Shown here piece after piece: positions 11,646 to 21,786 of a DNA stretch of 64,000 nucleotides; position 1 is the first letter of the stretch; each line of letters opens with the position of its first letter. Under the pieces are notes generated by a model, which saw only the letters and a list, made by a program, of their open reading frames with translations, was not told the origin of the DNA and did not search any database. The stretch is from the NCBI GenBank assembly GCA_018873245.2, contig JAEMBT020000007.1, positions 6,045,129 to 6,109,128 of the forward strand. The letters run 5' to 3'. Source of the stretch: Archegozetes longisetosus. Lineage: Eukaryota; Arthropoda; Arachnida; Sarcoptiformes; Trhypochthoniidae. The translations under genes and the position numbers were made by a program.

Positions 11646-14600
11646 CTAGTTTTGGGTTTGCGGCAAGTGTCGCAGGTAATTACATACTCTTGGTCCAAAA
11701 CATACAAACATTAAGGTGATACTTATAGTTGATATGATTATAACTATGAGGTTAAAGGACTTATTGTTAATTTGACTATTCTCGATTAGATTAGTATTTA
11801 TTTTTCGGATTCGAGATTTGATTTCGTCATGATGTAAGACTATTTTGTGGCTGTGAAGATCTGGTAATAGTCGTTGATTAACGAAGTGAAACCACTCAGG
11901 AACAAGATTGTATTTGCTATCGAATTTTATATTATGTGATACAAAACTTAGATTTCCTATTTTTAAAGTATAAATGTTTGGTATTCCAAAAACATAGTTG
12001 GGGCAAGCTACACTTTCTGGAACAAAATTATCCTGAATTAAAGTTATATTAAATGGGTAGCAATAAACTAATAATGATTTTGAACTAAAATCATACTTAA
12101 TTTGAATAATTTCTTCTTCACGTAATCTTTCTTTAATGACGCATTGCTGCACTTGCCAGGCTTCGTCGTTTGTTAGTTTAGAATAATGGGAACACGATTC
12201 CTTGGGGGGATTTAAAATTAATTCATGTATTTTTAAGTTTTTTCTTTCGAAAGGGCATAAGGAATGAGTTTCATTATCGAAAATTATATTCTGGGGTCCC
12301 TTATAGCTTACGTGACATAGTTCATTGTTTTTGTACGAAAATAGTGTGAAGGGGTCGGCGGTTAATAATAGTTTCTTGTTGTCAACTATAGGTGCTTCAA
12401 TTATTAGGAAAATAGTGTTTCGGGCAGGATCTCTAAAACAAACTCTTGGGGACATATATTTTAAGGGACAGGGACCTTCGCAAGGAATTGTGAGATTAAA
12501 TTGGTCAAAAAGTTTCCCATTAACCTTGCCTACCAACCAGTCCCTACCAATTTCTAATAGTGATGCTCTAGTCTGAACAAATTCGGAACTTAAATATGAG
12601 GTTGTGCTAACGATGCTTGGCAAAATAAGTTTCAAGTTTTCCATTTCTGATGTCGTGTTTTCTAAGATTGACCTTAATTTTTCTATATCGTTTTCCATAA
12701 ATTCTAACGCTTCTTTAATAAGTTTTTCGTTTTCATTTATTCTTTTGATATTATTTTCTAAAACACTTATGCGGTCATCGTTTTTACTAGATTTATATAA
12801 CGCTACTGAGCCTAACCCTATGCCAGTAAACACAGTTACAAAGAGTGCAATTGCTCCTACTACAATCAGTGGTGCAATTCTTTTTCGTCTACTTAATATG
12901 AATGATTTAGAATCTTCTATAGCACAGAATTTGTTTAAGGGTTCAACAAAATCTTTAACAAATGATTTTTCACACCATTGAATAAAGTTATTAATGGATT
13001 CTGTAGGAAGTCCCATCATCTGTTGAAATACTATACAAGGGTCCTCATAATGGATTTTCAGGTAAATAACTTCGATTCCCTTAACTATTGGTTCTTTCGA
13101 GTTTTTCCATAGAATTGGCGGTGCACTACTGAACACCGCATTAACCGATAAGACGTTTAAAATTAAAGTAAAACAAAATATAGCGTATGTAAATCGATCA
13201 GGCGGTTTTCCTTTCGTGATTCTTTGTGAGCGTCTGAGATTGGGTTGTACCCCTGATTCTGTTTTAAGACTCTCTGTTTTTTCTCGTGATCCTGTTTGTC
13301 TTTGATCAAAAGATATTTTTAGCTTTTCTCTCAAATGATCCAAAGACGTTCTTAATGCTGTAGTATCTCTGCTAGCACTAGTACTTGGAACTACGTTAAG
13401 TTCAGAAACATTTTCATTCATTGAGTCATTAGATGATCTATTACTATCTTTTGGTTTATCTGCTGCAGGTTCTTCATCTGAATCTGAGAGGTCTTGTAAT
13501 ATTTCACGTCCAGTCCATGGCTTCATTCTAGTAACGGGTACTACATCTACTCTATAAGGGCTTTTAGTATTATAAACCTTGTAAACGTTATCTGACTTTC
13601 CTTTACCTAAAACTATAAAAGGACCGAACCATCGGTGTAGAAATTTTTCGGATAAACCCGGTACTCTTATTGGTACAAATACTGCTACTTTCTGTCCAAC
13701 CTTATAACAGTAATCTTTCCTATTTCTATCATAATAGTGCTTATATTTTCCTTGAGCATGTTTTATATTAATTCTCGCAATTTCTCTAATTCTCTCCCAA
13801 CGTCCAGCCATTATTTCTATATAATGGTCTGTATCTCTAAAACCAGAAGGTAAAGCTTCTAAATTTATATCTTGAGGGAAAGTTGGTTTACGTCCATAGA
13901 GTAACTCAAATGGACTAAAACGAGTACTTCTACTCTTTGAGGCATTGTAGGCGAATGTAATTAAGGGTAAGGTAATATCCCAATTAGAATGGTCTTCATT
14001 TAAGTACATGCTTAACATGTCCACAAGAATACCGTTTACTTTTTCTACGAGACCTTGAGTCTGCGGGTGGTATGCCGTACTCACTAAATGTTTACTTCCC
14101 ATTAATTTAAACGTTTCTTCTACTAATTCACTTAAAAAATTAGTTCCTCTATCGCTCATTATTAATTCTGGTACTCCATGTCTACAAATGATTTGTTCAA
14201 CAAAAAACTTAGCTGTGGCTTTAGCTGTTTGCGATGCAAGTGCTCGGGTTTCGGCCCATTTTGTGAAATAGTCAGTTGCTACTATTATATATTTCTTTCC
14301 ATGTGCAGGATTGACAGGACCTACAACATCAATAGCTATTCTCTTAAAAGGGGCCTCTACGGGGATCGGTTGTAAGAGACCCGCCGGAGCAGTTTTAGGT
14401 GTCTTTCGATGAAGACATTTAACACAACTTTTTACATAATTAGTAATGTATTGTAGCATACCAGGCCAATAGTATTTATCCCTAATCCTATCATAAGTTT
14501 TATTGATACCACAATGTCCTGCAAGGGGATCGTCATGATTGTTGTAGCATACTTCGGCACGCAACTTCTTTGGAACATATATTGTGTAATATTTCCCCAA

Positions 14601-16310
14601 TTGAGAGTTGCATATTCTATAAACTCTATCATTTATTATTGTAAATTTTCTTAATTTTAAAGGTAGTTCACTATTTTTCGATGTGCCTTTCAATATCTCT
14701 TCACGAATGTGCTCAATTGCGGGATCTTTACGTTGCAGTTCTCCAACATACGTGATCCCAAATTCGACGTTTGCATATGCAAATAAGTTTGTCTCATTAA
14801 GTTCTGGTACCGGTAGACTAAAATAATTACGGGATAAGCAGTCTGCATCTTTATGAACTTTACCACTTTTATATCTAACTGTATAGTTAAATCCTTGGAG
14901 GATAGTAGCCCACCTTTCGAGTTTTGGGGTTAGTTTATCTTTGGTTTTGAGCCAACAAAGGGCACAGTGGTCTGTGACTATAACAAATTCTTGATGTTCT
15001 AAATATGGTCTAAAATATTCTACTGCATAAACCATAGAAAAACATTCTTTTTCCGTAATCGAGTAGTTTCGCTGTGTTTCATTCAACAGCTTACTCATAT
15101 AAGCTACAGGATGACAACCATCCTTATGTTGCTGCACTAAAACACCTCCAATAGCTAAGCCTGATGCATCAACTCTTACTTCAATTGGTAAATTGGGATC
15201 GTAATGGGCTAACACAGGGGCTGACGCTAACTTTTCTTTAAGTTTAATAAATGCAAGTTCTTGTTCAGCGTTCCACGGAATTTTGTTTTCATTTGCATAC
15301 TTTTTTGTTAAGCGAATTAATGGTTCTGCTATTCGGGAGAAACCTTCAACAAATTTTCTAAAAACAGAACACATACCCACAAAGCTTCTAATATCTTTAA
15401 TTGTTTTCGGTTTAGGGAAGTTAGCAATGGCTTCAACTAAAGCCGGGTCAGGACTCTGACCGTCTGGTCCTACTATATATCCTAAGTATTTAATAGTGTT
15501 TACTGCAAATACACACTTATTAGGTTTTAAAGTAAAATTGGCTTCTCTTAGTCTAGTTAAAATTGCTTGAAGCCTCGCCAAATGGGTATCAAAATCAGGT
15601 GCAAACACTATTATATCATCTAAATAGACAAGACATGAATTCCACTTTAGTCCTGCAAGAACTACATCCATAGCTCTTTGAAAAGTTGCGGGAGCATTAG
15701 TTAAGCCGAAAGGCATAACATTAAATTCATAGGTTCCATCAATAGTGACAAACGAGGTCTTTTCCTGATCCTCAGGTGCAACTTTGATTTGCCAATAACC
15801 ACTAGAAAGATCTAAAGTTGTATAGAAGCGAGAATTGCCTAATGCATCTAAAGCGTCTTGAATTCTCGGCAACGGGTAAACATCGCGTTTAGTAATAGCA
15901 TTTAGTTTCCTAAAATCTACGCAAAAACGTAGACCTCCATCTTTCTTTGGAACTAATACTACAGGAGCGGACCAAGGGCTACATGATGGCTTAATCACGC
16001 CAATATCGATCATTTCTTGTACAAGCTTACAACATTGTTCGCGTTTAGCAAATGACATTCTATAAGGCTGTACGGATATCGGACCCATACCTTGAGTATC
16101 AATTCTGTGATAAAACTTATCACACTGACCTATTTGTGTAGAACGGAAAGCAAATCTATCCTTATAATTTTCAAGCAATGATTTCAACTTCGATATTTGT
16201 TCTTCATTCAGATTTTTTCCTACTTTCACTGTGCCTTCCCCAATATCTATCTCCTTTGTAGAATTTGTGTCTACTACTGAACTTACACGTTCTTTGACGG
16301 GAATTTCCAA
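11646..16310 (-). CDS. Pol polyprotein continuous with an envelope-like protein
   Basis: 1554 codons. Reverse transcriptase with YLDD at ~229-232, RNase H with VDASG at ~380, integrase zinc finger (H2C2, ~592-632), catalytic D661, D720 and E756 (35 residues between the last two), and a GPF motif at ~896. After a low-complexity acidic linker (~940-1030) the same frame continues into an envelope-like region: hydrophobic segment ~1040-1060, a basic furin-type site RRKR at ~1141, a following Gly/hydrophobic stretch like a fusion peptide, coiled coil ~1175-1230, and a C-terminal membrane anchor ~1525-1545. In most errantiviruses env is a separate, spliced ORF; here no stop separates the two. The first codon in frame is not ATG; expression from the gag message by frameshifting is likely. 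Confidence 0.9.
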   Translation of the reverse strand: MEIPVKERVSSVVDTNSTKEIDIGEGTVKVGKNLNEEQISKLKSLLENYKDRFAFRSTQIGQCDKFYHRIDTQGMGPISVQPYRMSFAKREQCCKLVQEMIDIGVIKPSCSPWSAPVVLVPKKDGGLRFCVDFRKLNAITKRDVYPLPRIQDALDALGNSRFYTTLDLSSGYWQIKVAPEDQEKTSFVTIDGTYEFNVMPFGLTNAPATFQRAMDVVLAGLKWNSCLVYLDDIIVFAPDFDTHLARLQAILTRLREANFTLKPNKCVFAVNTIKYLGYIVGPDGQSPDPALVEAIANFPKPKTIKDIRSFVGMCSVFRKFVEGFSRIAEPLIRLTKKYANENKIPWNAEQELAFIKLKEKLASAPVLAHYDPNLPIEVRVDASGLAIGGVLVQQHKDGCHPVAYMSKLLNETQRNYSITEKECFSMVYAVEYFRPYLEHQEFVIVTDHCALCWLKTKDKLTPKLERWATILQGFNYTVRYKSGKVHKDADCLSRNYFSLPVPELNETNLFAYANVEFGITYVGELQRKDPAIEHIREEILKGTSKNSELPLKLRKFTIINDRVYRICNSQLGKYYTIYVPKKLRAEVCYNNHDDPLAGHCGINKTYDRIRDKYYWPGMLQYITNYVKSCVKCLHRKTPKTAPAGLLQPIPVEAPFKRIAIDVVGPVNPAHGKKYIIVATDYFTKWAETRALASQTAKATAKFFVEQIICRHGVPELIMSDRGTNFLSELVEETFKLMGSKHLVSTAYHPQTQGLVEKVNGILVDMLSMYLNEDHSNWDITLPLITFAYNASKSRSTRFSPFELLYGRKPTFPQDINLEALPSGFRDTDHYIEIMAGRWERIREIARINIKHAQGKYKHYYDRNRKDYCYKVGQKVAVFVPIRVPGLSEKFLHRWFGPFIVLGKGKSDNVYKVYNTKSPYRVDVVPVTRMKPWTGREILQDLSDSDEEPAADKPKDSNRSSNDSMNENVSELNVVPSTSASRDTTALRTSLDHLREKLKISFDQRQTGSREKTESLKTESGVQPNLRRSQRITKGKPPDRFTYAIFCFTLILNVLSVNAVFSSAPPILWKNSKEPIVKGIEVIYLKIHYEDPCIVFQQMMGLPTESINNFIQWCEKSFVKDFVEPLNKFCAIEDSKSFILSRRKRIAPLIVVGAIALFVTVFTGIGLGSVALYKSSKNDDRISVLENNIKRINENEKLIKEALEFMENDIEKLRSILENTTSEMENLKLILPSIVSTTSYLSSEFVQTRASLLEIGRDWLVGKVNGKLFDQFNLTIPCEGPCPLKYMSPRVCFRDPARNTIFLIIEAPIVDNKKLLLTADPFTLFSYKNNELCHVSYKGPQNIIFDNETHSLCPFERKNLKIHELILNPPKESCSHYSKLTNDEAWQVQQCVIKERLREEEIIQIKYDFSSKSLLVYCYPFNITLIQDNFVPESVACPNYVFGIPNIYTLKIGNLSFVSHNIKFDSKYNLVPEWFHFVNQRLLPDLHSHKIVLHHDEIKSRIRKINTNLIENSQINNKSFNLIVIIISTISITLMFVCFGPRVCNYLRHLPQTQN

Positions 16311-16455
16311 ATTTTTGAATCATTTTTATCAGTTGCGGCGTAATTTTCAAAATCGAACTCTGTATTAGCACTAAATATGCATTTCTCATTAACAGGTTCA
16401 AAGCATCCTAAAATATCGCCTCTCATTATAGTTTGTTCAATTCTACCGAAATTAG

Positions 16456-18069
16456 TTACTTCAGTGAACAATCGCCACTTATAAAGTTTACCACAGTATT
16501 AGGAAAGCAAACTCTGTGTTTCACATAAGAGTCTACATCAGTATATACTACATAATTTTGTTTCTTAAGCTTATTCTTTTCACTAGCGGTCACATCGATT
16601 ACTAAACTACTTCTCGAAGGTATTGTAACAGTATCTTTAGAGTGTATATATCCATATATGGGTGATTCGACTTTCCGAATCCTAGGTTTAAAGCTTATGC
16701 TTTGATTAGCACAATCCACTAAAATACCACATGGTCCTAAATAATCATTTCCTAGTAGTAAATCATAGGCTAAGGCCTTCACTACCATTGCCTTAACCGG
16801 AGCAACAACTTCTTCTTGACCGTTCTTCACGGTTATGTTTATATCGATTTCTCCTAATGCTTTGAAATATCTACCATTTGCTACTTTGACTCTCGGGCCT
16901 TTATAATCAACTATTGGTAGATTAGTTTTTTCAGCTAATGCTGCAGTGATTATAGTTATACCACTTCCACAATCAACTAAAGCCTTTGTTTTATAACCCT
17001 CAACCCACGCTTTTACTAATACTAAATTTTTATCATTCTTAATTGCTACAGAAACTATATCTGAATCACTATCACTCTCTTCGATAGCGGCAACCGGAAC
17101 ATTGTTCGGTTTAAATTTAGGTTCGGCGGTTTCTGGTTTTGGTCTTCTTCTGATTGGGTTGTCGTTTTGCGACTTATTAAAAGCTTTCTTACGACATTGC
17201 CATTGGAAATGTCCTGTTTTCTTACAATAGTAACATTGAGGTTTATCTTTAGATCCTCTAGCCTCGTGAGTTCTATTTTTATCAGGACGGTAGTCCTTAT
17301 TAAAACTCCCTTTATTTCTCACTGCCCCTTTAAATGCTTTAGTCATTTCATTTAAGGCAGCCAAAAGTTCAGAATTTGGGGGTTCACTTGCTTTAGTCTT
17401 TAACTGATTACTATTTTCTGCTACTGATAATTGTGTCATAGCCGTAGTTAGCTCGGGATCACCACTTTCGGTAGATCCACTTAATCCACATTCAACTGAA
17501 TTTGCCTTTGCAATTAAATCTTTAATTCCTTTAGGCCTTAACATTATTACCCTCTCTTTAATTGGCGGTAATAACCCTTGAACTACATAATCAACTATTT
17601 CTTCTTCAGGCATATGTTTATTATATTGTTTACACAATGCCTGCATCTCAAATATATAAATGACTGTTTTCTGAAATAGTCCCTGTTTTTTTGTACGCAA
17701 TTTATTTCTTAAATGTGTGGTATACTCTGTCGGGAGAAATCCATCTCTAAATATTTTGCAAAGCACACTCCATGAACTAACTGCAGGAGTAGCTTCCTTA
17801 ACATATAGCTTATAAAAGTCTTTTGCGACACCAGCCAAATAGGCAGGAAACTTCTTAAGTTTGGTAGACTCATCCCAGCCTTGGGATTCGGCAATATCAC
17901 TAAAATCCTCTAACCATTTAACTATGTCTGAACCAGGCCCTGATCCGGTAAAAGGAGCTATTTTCATAGAAGAAGTCGACAACAAGTTACTAGCCAATTG
18001 TTGACTAAGGTCTTGTATATCGATAGATATGTCGTCTTTAGACATAACGAATGAATGTGACTTAGACAT
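16456..18069 (-). CDS. Gag with zinc knuckle and aspartic protease
   Basis: 537 codons. The N-terminal part is a retrotransposon Gag capsid-like domain (WLEDFSDIAESQGW, FYKLYVKE, ~40-190). One CCHC zinc knuckle (CX2CX4HX4C) lies at ~279-292, followed by a basic tail. The retropepsin-like region begins at ~350, with the active-site motif LVDCGSG at ~363. The usual D-T/S-G is D-C-G here, so activity is uncertain. The end (~520) changes frame into the short segment 16283-16471, which leads towards pol. Its ATG at 18067-18069 lies about 820 bases inside the primer-binding site. Confidence 0.88.
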   Translation of the reverse strand: MSKSHSFVMSKDDISIDIQDLSQQLASNLLSTSSMKIAPFTGSGPGSDIVKWLEDFSDIAESQGWDESTKLKKFPAYLAGVAKDFYKLYVKEATPAVSSWSVLCKIFRDGFLPTEYTTHLRNKLRTKKQGLFQKTVIYIFEMQALCKQYNKHMPEEEIVDYVVQGLLPPIKERVIMLRPKGIKDLIAKANSVECGLSGSTESGDPELTTAMTQLSVAENSNQLKTKASEPPNSELLAALNEMTKAFKGAVRNKGSFNKDYRPDKNRTHEARGSKDKPQCYYCKKTGHFQWQCRKKAFNKSQNDNPIRRRPKPETAEPKFKPNNVPVAAIEESDSDSDIVSVAIKNDKNLVLVKAWVEGYKTKALVDCGSGITIITAALAEKTNLPIVDYKGPRVKVANGRYFKALGEIDINITVKNGQEEVVAPVKAMVVKALAYDLLLGNDYLGPCGILVDCANQSISFKPRIRKVESPIYGYIHSKDTVTIPSRSSLVIDVTASEKNKLKKQNYVVYTDVDSYVKHRVCFPNTVVNFISGDCSLK

Positions 18070-18891
18070 ACGCTTAACTCTTTAGAAATGTAGTGTGTTG
18101 TAAAAAATAGGTCGCTGGGCGACAATTAAAGCCGATTCTCAGCTTCCAGGCTCACAGGTCCGGAGCTTTTGCCGTAGCAATGCTTTAACCCGAAGCGAGA
18201 GCTAGAAGTATGAGGTGATCAGCAAACTGTGCTTTCGCAAACCTTTTTTGAGTGTTCACGCTTAAAACAAGAATGTGTTTGTGTCTGTGTTTTGTAAGGC
18301 GAGAGACTTATTGGGTACTCTCGACGAGAAGCGCTTTACTTATTCGAAGTTTAGGTTGAAAATTAATAATGGAATGCTTAAAGTTATCAACAATTATCAA
18401 AATTATAGATATTTTCCTGACAAACTCGAACGCGCGAGAGCTTGGACTTAACAATATTTGATTATTTGAGTCTTTACAAAGACTAATTTGCTTTTATGGC
18501 TTATTATATAATATTAAAATTGAAATAAAAAGTTCTTTTGTAATCTTAGCTTTCAGTGAGGAAAACTCTTGATTCGATAACCAATACGATTTCTTGCTCT
18601 CTTAACGTGAATCCAGTTACGTGTGTCTTAAATCTCAAAAACTTGTCTTCTTCTTCTTATATTGCCCAATTTCTTCAATTTTTTTTTGCAAATCGAAGTT
18701 TTGCTATATCGTAAGTGAGTCGTTGAGCGTGAACCGTTACTTGTTTATTCGATCTCTCTGTTGAAATCCTACGGCCGCACTCATAGGCCTATAATCGCAT
18801 AACTTGCATAAATGTCTCAATTTCACTTCAAAGAGATCCCACTTAATGTCAATTTTCGTTCACAATTATGAACAATTAGAGACGGAACCAC
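18070..18891 (-). other. 5' untranslated leader of the retroelement
   Basis: About 820 bases between the primer-binding site and the gag ATG, without a long ORF. It probably contains the packaging and splice-donor signals, but I cannot point to them. Confidence 0.4.
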
Positions 18892-18903
18892 GCTCTGCTA
18901 CCA
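18892..18903 (-). promoter_or_regulatory. Primer-binding site, initiator tRNA-Met type
   Basis: On the minus strand TGGTAGCAGAGC lies 4 bases inside the 5' LTR. It is complementary to the ...GCTCTGCTACCA 3' end of animal initiator tRNA-Met (established knowledge). Many errantiviruses use tRNA-Lys or tRNA-Ser instead. Confidence 0.75.
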
Positions 18904-18907
18904 ATTG

Positions 18908-19364
18908 TGAGAGTGGTTTTTATATAGCGAAATAACAACTCTGACTTTAACAATTAACAATCTTTATTAAAATATAAATTGAATGATAATACATAAAGAT
19001 TTAAATGTATCGCACAGAGTCTAAGCTCTCTCGCACTCTCTTACTAACTCACTTAATTTCTACTCTATTACTCTCTCTTTTATACTCTTCTGACTAATTA
19101 ATGAAAGGATGTTTAAGAATATTTTCGAGTTATAATTTTGATAAAAGTTATTCCTAAAAGGGATGTTCAAGCATTCCAGTATTAGATTCCCATAACAATT
19201 AATTTCCTATTGTAATTAAATTAGAATAAGAATTTGCTTTTACAATTAGAGCGAACTAAACAAAACCTTTTATAGTCATAACGAAATAAGAGTTAAACTT
19301 TCATTCTCATAACAAATAGAAAGTTTACAAAACAAATTAAAATACTTTTTGTTTTAATATAACA
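18908..19364 (-). repeat. 5' LTR of the gypsy/errantivirus-like element
   Basis: 457 bp, the partner of 10791-11247. In element orientation it begins TGTTATATTAAAAC and ends CACTCTCA, directly before the primer-binding site. Its outer flank (ATATTAGTATTC) continues the palindrome arm without a gap. Confidence 0.85.
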
Positions 19365-20453
19365 ATATTAGTATTCTTTAACATAAAACGCATGTAAATA
19401 CCACAAAGATTTAGAAATATCTATATAAATTGGATGTAGACTTTTATAGATAGAAGGGAGGAGGAGGGGGAAGCCGCGAAACCCTCATATATTCACTACT
19501 CTTACTCAATCCTATAAGAAAAGATAGAAATATAAATAGAATTTTGCTTGTATTTAAAAGAGAATGCCAAAACTTTGGGGACCTCATTTTGACCTTGATC
19601 TCAATTGGATCAGTATTGACATACACCGTTGAGTTTGTCTCAACGACTACCTTAAAAGAAATATATATACACTTTCCTAAAATCTTTATACAACCTTGCG
19701 AATATCCTTAGCGCTAATATGCTGTCGACTATAACTCTCTTTCCTGGTATTGCACTCTAACTGATGTGTGTAGCTAATACCGTACAAACTTACATCTATG
19801 ACTTTATCTTATCTCTTAGAAATATTGCATTTCGTGCTTATTACATTTCCTGGAAATATTGCAATGAGTAGATGAAATTATTAAACAAGTACCTTTGAAA
19901 TCCGAAGCCTGTGAAAAACTGTGTTCAGAGGAGAAAGATAAAGCACTGTTTTTCCAATTATTAGAAATAGAAAAGAATTATATCTTTTATATAAGAGTTA
20001 CCTTTATAAGGAGGGCCAGAACCTACCCTATTAATTTTCGGCAAAATTATAGGGCACACCGGGTTCTGCAACTCGTTAGACAGGAAAGCTTTCTGACCTT
20101 TATTTTGACTAACAAAGTGACACTATAAAGCAAATGAGATAAAAACCTTTCAGATATAAGCCACTTAAATGAAGTGTCTAAATGATACATTGTGTATAAA
20201 AAGACTCTGAAAACGTGACGTGGTCGAAGAATCGTTCCAGAAGCTATAAAAGACATCTTGATATATCGTAATAAAATTTTCAAAACCTGGAAATCTGTCG
20301 CGTTATCGTGAATCGGTCTATCAAATCCGTACTTGTCAACTGACTCATATTCAACTTCATATTCAACAATGACGGTTATGAAATTTGCTATCATAGGCCT
20401 AGGAAATCGGTCACTAAAAGCATACGTCCCAGTGCTAACTGAAAATCCGAACT
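19365..20453 (+). pseudogene. Copy A' of the 5' region and first 28 codons of the 40524 gene
   Basis: Same orientation as the real gene. The stretch 20150-20453 differs from 40310-40610 at about 11 of ~290 positions, while it appears identical to copy A in the other arm. ATG at 20369-20371; coding match ends near 20453, where the sequence runs into unrelated AT-rich DNA. It includes both TATA-like motifs of the gene, so it could still initiate transcription. Confidence 0.8.
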
Positions 20454-21181
20454 CGAATTGAAAAATCGCATTGACTTAATTTTATTAACCTATAAGCATA
20501 AGTTTGACTCTTATGTCATACCTTAAAGATTTCTCAAATACGAAAAGCTATAAAGCAACAAAATATAAATAAAAATTTTAGAAATTAATAAAGCCCGTGT
20601 TTTCTATATAAATAGTTGAAAATGTTAAATAGAAAGTATTGAAAACTGATACTTGCTTTTAAACCTTTCTTGATTTATTGTAGAGATCAGTATTTTATTG
20701 TCAAATTAACCCTTCGTTACAACTGTAGTTGTTTATAAGATGTTTCTAAGTTTTATATTAAAAATCTCGCTAAAATCAGCAAAATACCGTCATTTCTTGA
20801 GAATTTAGGTATTCCTCAGTCATATGTCTGACTTTGAATTACAAAATACCTGATTAATTTAGATTTGTAAGTTTATTTTTAAAAATTTTCTGGTAACATG
20901 TCTCTCTAAGGACAGAATTCCCCTAACATCGTAGTGCCTCGTGTTTACTATATATGTCGCAGCGCTGTATTATCGCTAGTAGTAATTTGAACCACTGAGG
21001 ACGCTGTAGCAGATAATAACTAGAAATTAATTAATTAGCAAATTAAGACTTCGAGAACAAGGGCTAGCTTTGGTTTGAGAGGCGTCAGGCCTAATCTGAA
21101 AGAGATCTAAGCATGGAAAACGTGGGGTAAAACTTTATCCCACGATTAACTTTACGTTTTCAGATGTTGTGACGTGCCTTT

Positions 21182-21500
21182 GAAAATTTGGTATGGTTTA
21201 ACTTGTCTTAATGAGTACTATTAATTACATGTGTCATGAATTTTATGATGCTCCGCCTACTCAGAAATCAATTTTAAAATACAAAAGTGGGTGTGGTTAG
21301 TGAACGGGTGGGCGTGACTGGTAAAATTTGGTATGTTTCTACTTGTTTCACTGAGCGATACAGATCTCGCGTGTAATATGATTTTTATAATGCTCTTTCC
21401 ACTCAGAAACATATTATAAAGAAAAGGTTTAAAAGTGGGCGTGGCTAGTGAACGGGTGGGTGTGGCTCCGAAAATTTGGTATGGTTCGACTCGTCTTGTC
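21182..21500. repeat. Tandem repeat, ~145 bp units, 2.2 copies
   Basis: Units begin AAAATTTGGTATG near 21183, 21322 and 21472. Each complete unit contains GTGGGYGTGGY and GGGTGGGYGTG motifs. The units are considerably diverged. The GC-box motifs are the same kind as in the nearby MITE family. Confidence 0.7.
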
Positions 21501-21786
21501 AAGTATTATCGATTGCATGTCACTCGATTTTTATGTTTCTTTATGTTTGCGCCTATTTAATAGCCCTCAACTGGTTGAAACAATATTTCCAGTATTTTGA
21601 CAATGAGTGGTCTAATAAGTTTATCCCTCATATGATGTTTGAATTTAAGATTGCTGCTGCCATCCTAATTACCTATCATAAATGAATTGAATCTGACAAC
21701 GAGGATGGACTTAGCATCGCTAAGGCGACGCTTAGTGGGCTCAATGAGCCAAGCCGTTGGTAAGATGTAGGATATTGGGCAAGGTA

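Larger units (their letters stand above)
10791..19364 (-). mobile_element. Nearly intact LTR retrotransposon, Ty3/gypsy errantivirus type
   Basis: 8.57 kb element on the minus strand, inserted in the right arm of the palindrome. Order: 5' LTR 18908-19364, primer-binding site 18892-18903, leader, gag-protease ORF 16456-18069, a short middle frame 16283-16471, pol-env ORF 11646-16310, ~400 bp untranslated, 3' LTR 10791-11247. The left arm shows the uninserted sequence near 9300. Near-identical LTRs and a 1554-codon open frame indicate recent activity. It is an endogenous element; two frame changes lie between gag and pol. Confidence 0.9.
6085..21174. repeat. Giant palindrome with two transposon insertions
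   Basis: Left arm 6085 to about 10150 and right arm about 10225 to 21174 are reverse complements, separated by a spacer of ~75 bp. Without its insertion (6434-7836) the left arm is about 2.65 kb. Without its insertion (10791-19364) the right arm is about 2.4 kb. The outer edge is marked by CGTCACAAC near 6085 and its complement ending at 21174. The stretch 7840-9300 against 19365-20820 looks almost identical (two ORFs of 60 and ~110 codons have identical translations; one C4/C3 difference seen). The outer 6100-6430 part and the inner hairpin differ by several percent and by gaps. It includes a copy of the 5' region of the gene at 40524. Confidence 0.85.
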
